IMG/VR virus record: IMGVR_UViG_3300033141_001655
Coordinates: 1 to 20,868 of that record
Length of the DNA: 20,868 nt
Strand: one strand, 5' to 3'
Source of the DNA: a virus
The notes beneath the pieces were generated by a model that saw only the letters and a list, made by a program, of their open reading frames with translations, did not search any database and was not told the origin of the DNA. The position numbers were made by a program, and so were the translations under genes. The stretch's first letter is position 1; each line of letters starts with the position of its first letter. Shown piece by piece: positions 19,952 to 20,868 of the stretch.

Positions 19952-20868
19952 ATGTTAATTAAAGCCTTTAATGATATATCCAGAAAACCACTTCCTAGAA
20001 AAGAAGGGATAGGTGGTTTTAGTGATCTTCGTAGTGTTGCTGCTTTTGAAATTGGAACAGGAAACAGAGCCGTAAAAGCAGATCAGAGTGGTCTTTGGCT
20101 AGGCGCTCACAAATTCGCGGATGCTCCTTTTAGTGTCAATATGGCCGGGGATGTTATTGCTTCTTCGGCTGATTTTTCCGGTTCAGGTTATACAAAAATC
20201 AATATTTTCAAGCAAGATGGAATCCCCACTTCTATCTCTACCGGGGATTTGTGGTTTGATACGGATGATAAAAATAAGTTATATAGAGCTGGAAGTGTTG
20301 GAGCAAATGAGATTACAGGGGGAGAATGGGAGGCTGTTAGAGATACAGATATTGCCCAAGCTATTTCAGACGCGGCAGATGCGGCGGCAGATGCGGCAAC
20401 TGCTATCGCTGATGCGGCAACTGCTCAAGGAACTGCCGATGGCAAAGTAACAACTTTTTATCAAGCTGAAGCACCCACAGCCGAAGGAACTGGTGATCTA
20501 TGGGTAGATACAGATGATGATAGACTTTATCGCTGGAGTGGTGCAGCGTGGGTAGAAATACAAGATGTCGATATTGCTCAGGCTATCTCAGATGCGGCAA
20601 CTGCTCAAACTACTGCTGATGGAAAGATAGTTACTTTTGCTCAGGATGCAGAACCAACCGCAGAAGGCACAGGGGATTTTTGGATTGACACTAACGATGG
20701 CAACAAGATATATCGTTGGAGTGGTTCTGAGTGGGTAGCAGTAGATGATACTAGAAAAATTAAAGTTTTCGCTCAAGATGCAATTCCTACTTCAATAACG
20801 ATAGGTGATATTTGGTATGACACTAACGATGACAACAAGCCTTATGTGGCTGAATCAGTTGGAGCAAA
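19952..20868 (+). CDS. Repeat-rich tail fibre, 5' part (runs off the window)
   Basis: The frame is open to the window end, giving at least 305 residues. The N terminus (SDLRSVAAFEIGTG, GLWLGAHKFADAPFSVNMAGD) is like the adaptor part of phage fibres with 'GlwLGa..f..apFsV...G'. From about residue 83 there are four copies of a module reading 'F.Q...PT....GD.W.DT.D.N..YR..G..W', linked by Ala-rich coiled-coil-like stretches (DIAQAISDAADAAADAATAI). This module is common in tail-tip and fibre proteins. It starts one T after the nozzle-like gene (TAA-T-ATG), with no SD. It may be the main host-range protein, complementing the LamG and beta-helix adhesins. Confidence 0.8.
   Translation, partial: MLIKAFNDISRKPLPRKEGIGGFSDLRSVAAFEIGTGNRAVKADQSGLWLGAHKFADAPFSVNMAGDVIASSADFSGSGYTKINIFKQDGIPTSISTGDLWFDTDDKNKLYRAGSVGANEITGGEWEAVRDTDIAQAISDAADAAADAATAIADAATAQGTADGKVTTFYQAEAPTAEGTGDLWVDTDDDRLYRWSGAAWVEIQDVDIAQAISDAATAQTTADGKIVTFAQDAEPTAEGTGDFWIDTNDGNKIYRWSGSEWVAVDDTRKIKVFAQDAIPTSITIGDIWYDTNDDNKPYVAESVGA
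20198..20868 (+). repeat. Four tandem GDxWxDT modules with Ala-rich linkers
   Basis: Modules begin near 20198, 20448, 20630 and 20767. Short DNA repeats such as GATGCGGCAACTGCT recur in the linkers around 20391, 20411 and 20590. The repetition continues to the window end and may extend beyond it. Confidence 0.7.

Noticed and set aside
18908-20450. Several shorter + strand open frames in a second frame across the nozzle-like and fibre genes
   Set aside because: Their products are Leu/Ile/Pro-rich shadows of the main frames, without start signals.
1-20868. Recoded stop codons (TGA or TAG read as an amino acid)
   Set aside because: TGA and TAA end genes at precise overlaps with following starts (for example 484-490, 1044-1047, 4464-4467), and conserved genes are full length under the standard code.
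1-20868. tRNA genes, integrase, transposase, reverse transcriptase or known defence genes
   Set aside because: No cloverleaf-like element was seen in the gaps and none of the products shows the corresponding motifs.

Overview
The window is a gene-dense stretch of a tailed-phage (Caudoviricetes) genome or prophage late region. All 31 supported reading frames lie on the + strand and no gap between genes reaches 300 bases. Recognisable landmarks, in order, are a terminase pair (1710-3639), a P22-like portal (6712-8679), an acidic scaffold-like protein (9055-9732), an N4-gp56-type major capsid protein (10533-11498), a head-tail connector-like protein (13669-14427), a beta-propeller/nozzle-like protein (18499-19950) and several adhesin or fibre proteins. 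A P22-type portal with a connector and a nozzle-like protein, and no tape measure, sheath or tail-tube gene in view, suggests a short-tailed (podovirus-like) virion. That is inference. The host cannot be named. The DNA is AT-rich by eye, uses the standard code (TGA is a working stop), has sigma70-like TTGACA/TATAAT promoters, and several genes carry strong Shine-Dalgarno (SD) sites, so the host is a bacterium with a normal anti-SD sequence.

Layout. 1-1613: end of an upstream operon of small proteins, including an HExxH metallopeptidase-like protein and a zinc-ribbon protein. 1614-1709: spacer with a 10-bp palindrome and a promoter. 1710-3639: terminase small and large subunits. 3641-5903: small proteins, a beta-rich structural protein and a tail-fibre-like protein placed unusually between terminase and portal. 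5917-6712: three small proteins. 6712-9732: portal, small protein, scaffold. 9770-12018: basic-tailed protein, capsid protein, likely decoration protein. 12043-13649: beta-helix protein, zinc-knuckle/histone-H1-like protein, structural protein. 13669-15161: connector and accessory proteins. 15188-18495: a large LamG-repeat adhesin split into two frames by an exact 83-bp tandem duplication. 18499-20868: nozzle-like protein and the start of a repeat-rich fibre that runs off the window.

Expression logic. Starts fall into three main classes. Seven genes (1710, 3864, 6205, 9770, 13669, 14459, 15188) have a -10 box ending 5-9 bases before the ATG, which predicts leaderless or almost leaderless mRNAs. 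Six genes begin as stop codon, one T, then ATG, with no convincing SD. Others have SD sites, three of them overlapping the upstream stop codon. The capsid gene is different: a promoter, a roughly 45-base leader and an intrinsic-terminator-like hairpin lie directly before its ATG, suggesting attenuation or a short leader RNA.

Most worth checking are the 83-bp duplication that breaks the adhesin, the capsid-gene leader/terminator, and the repeated leaderless promoters. I did not find a clear defence system, diversity-generating element, CRISPR array, tRNA or integrase.
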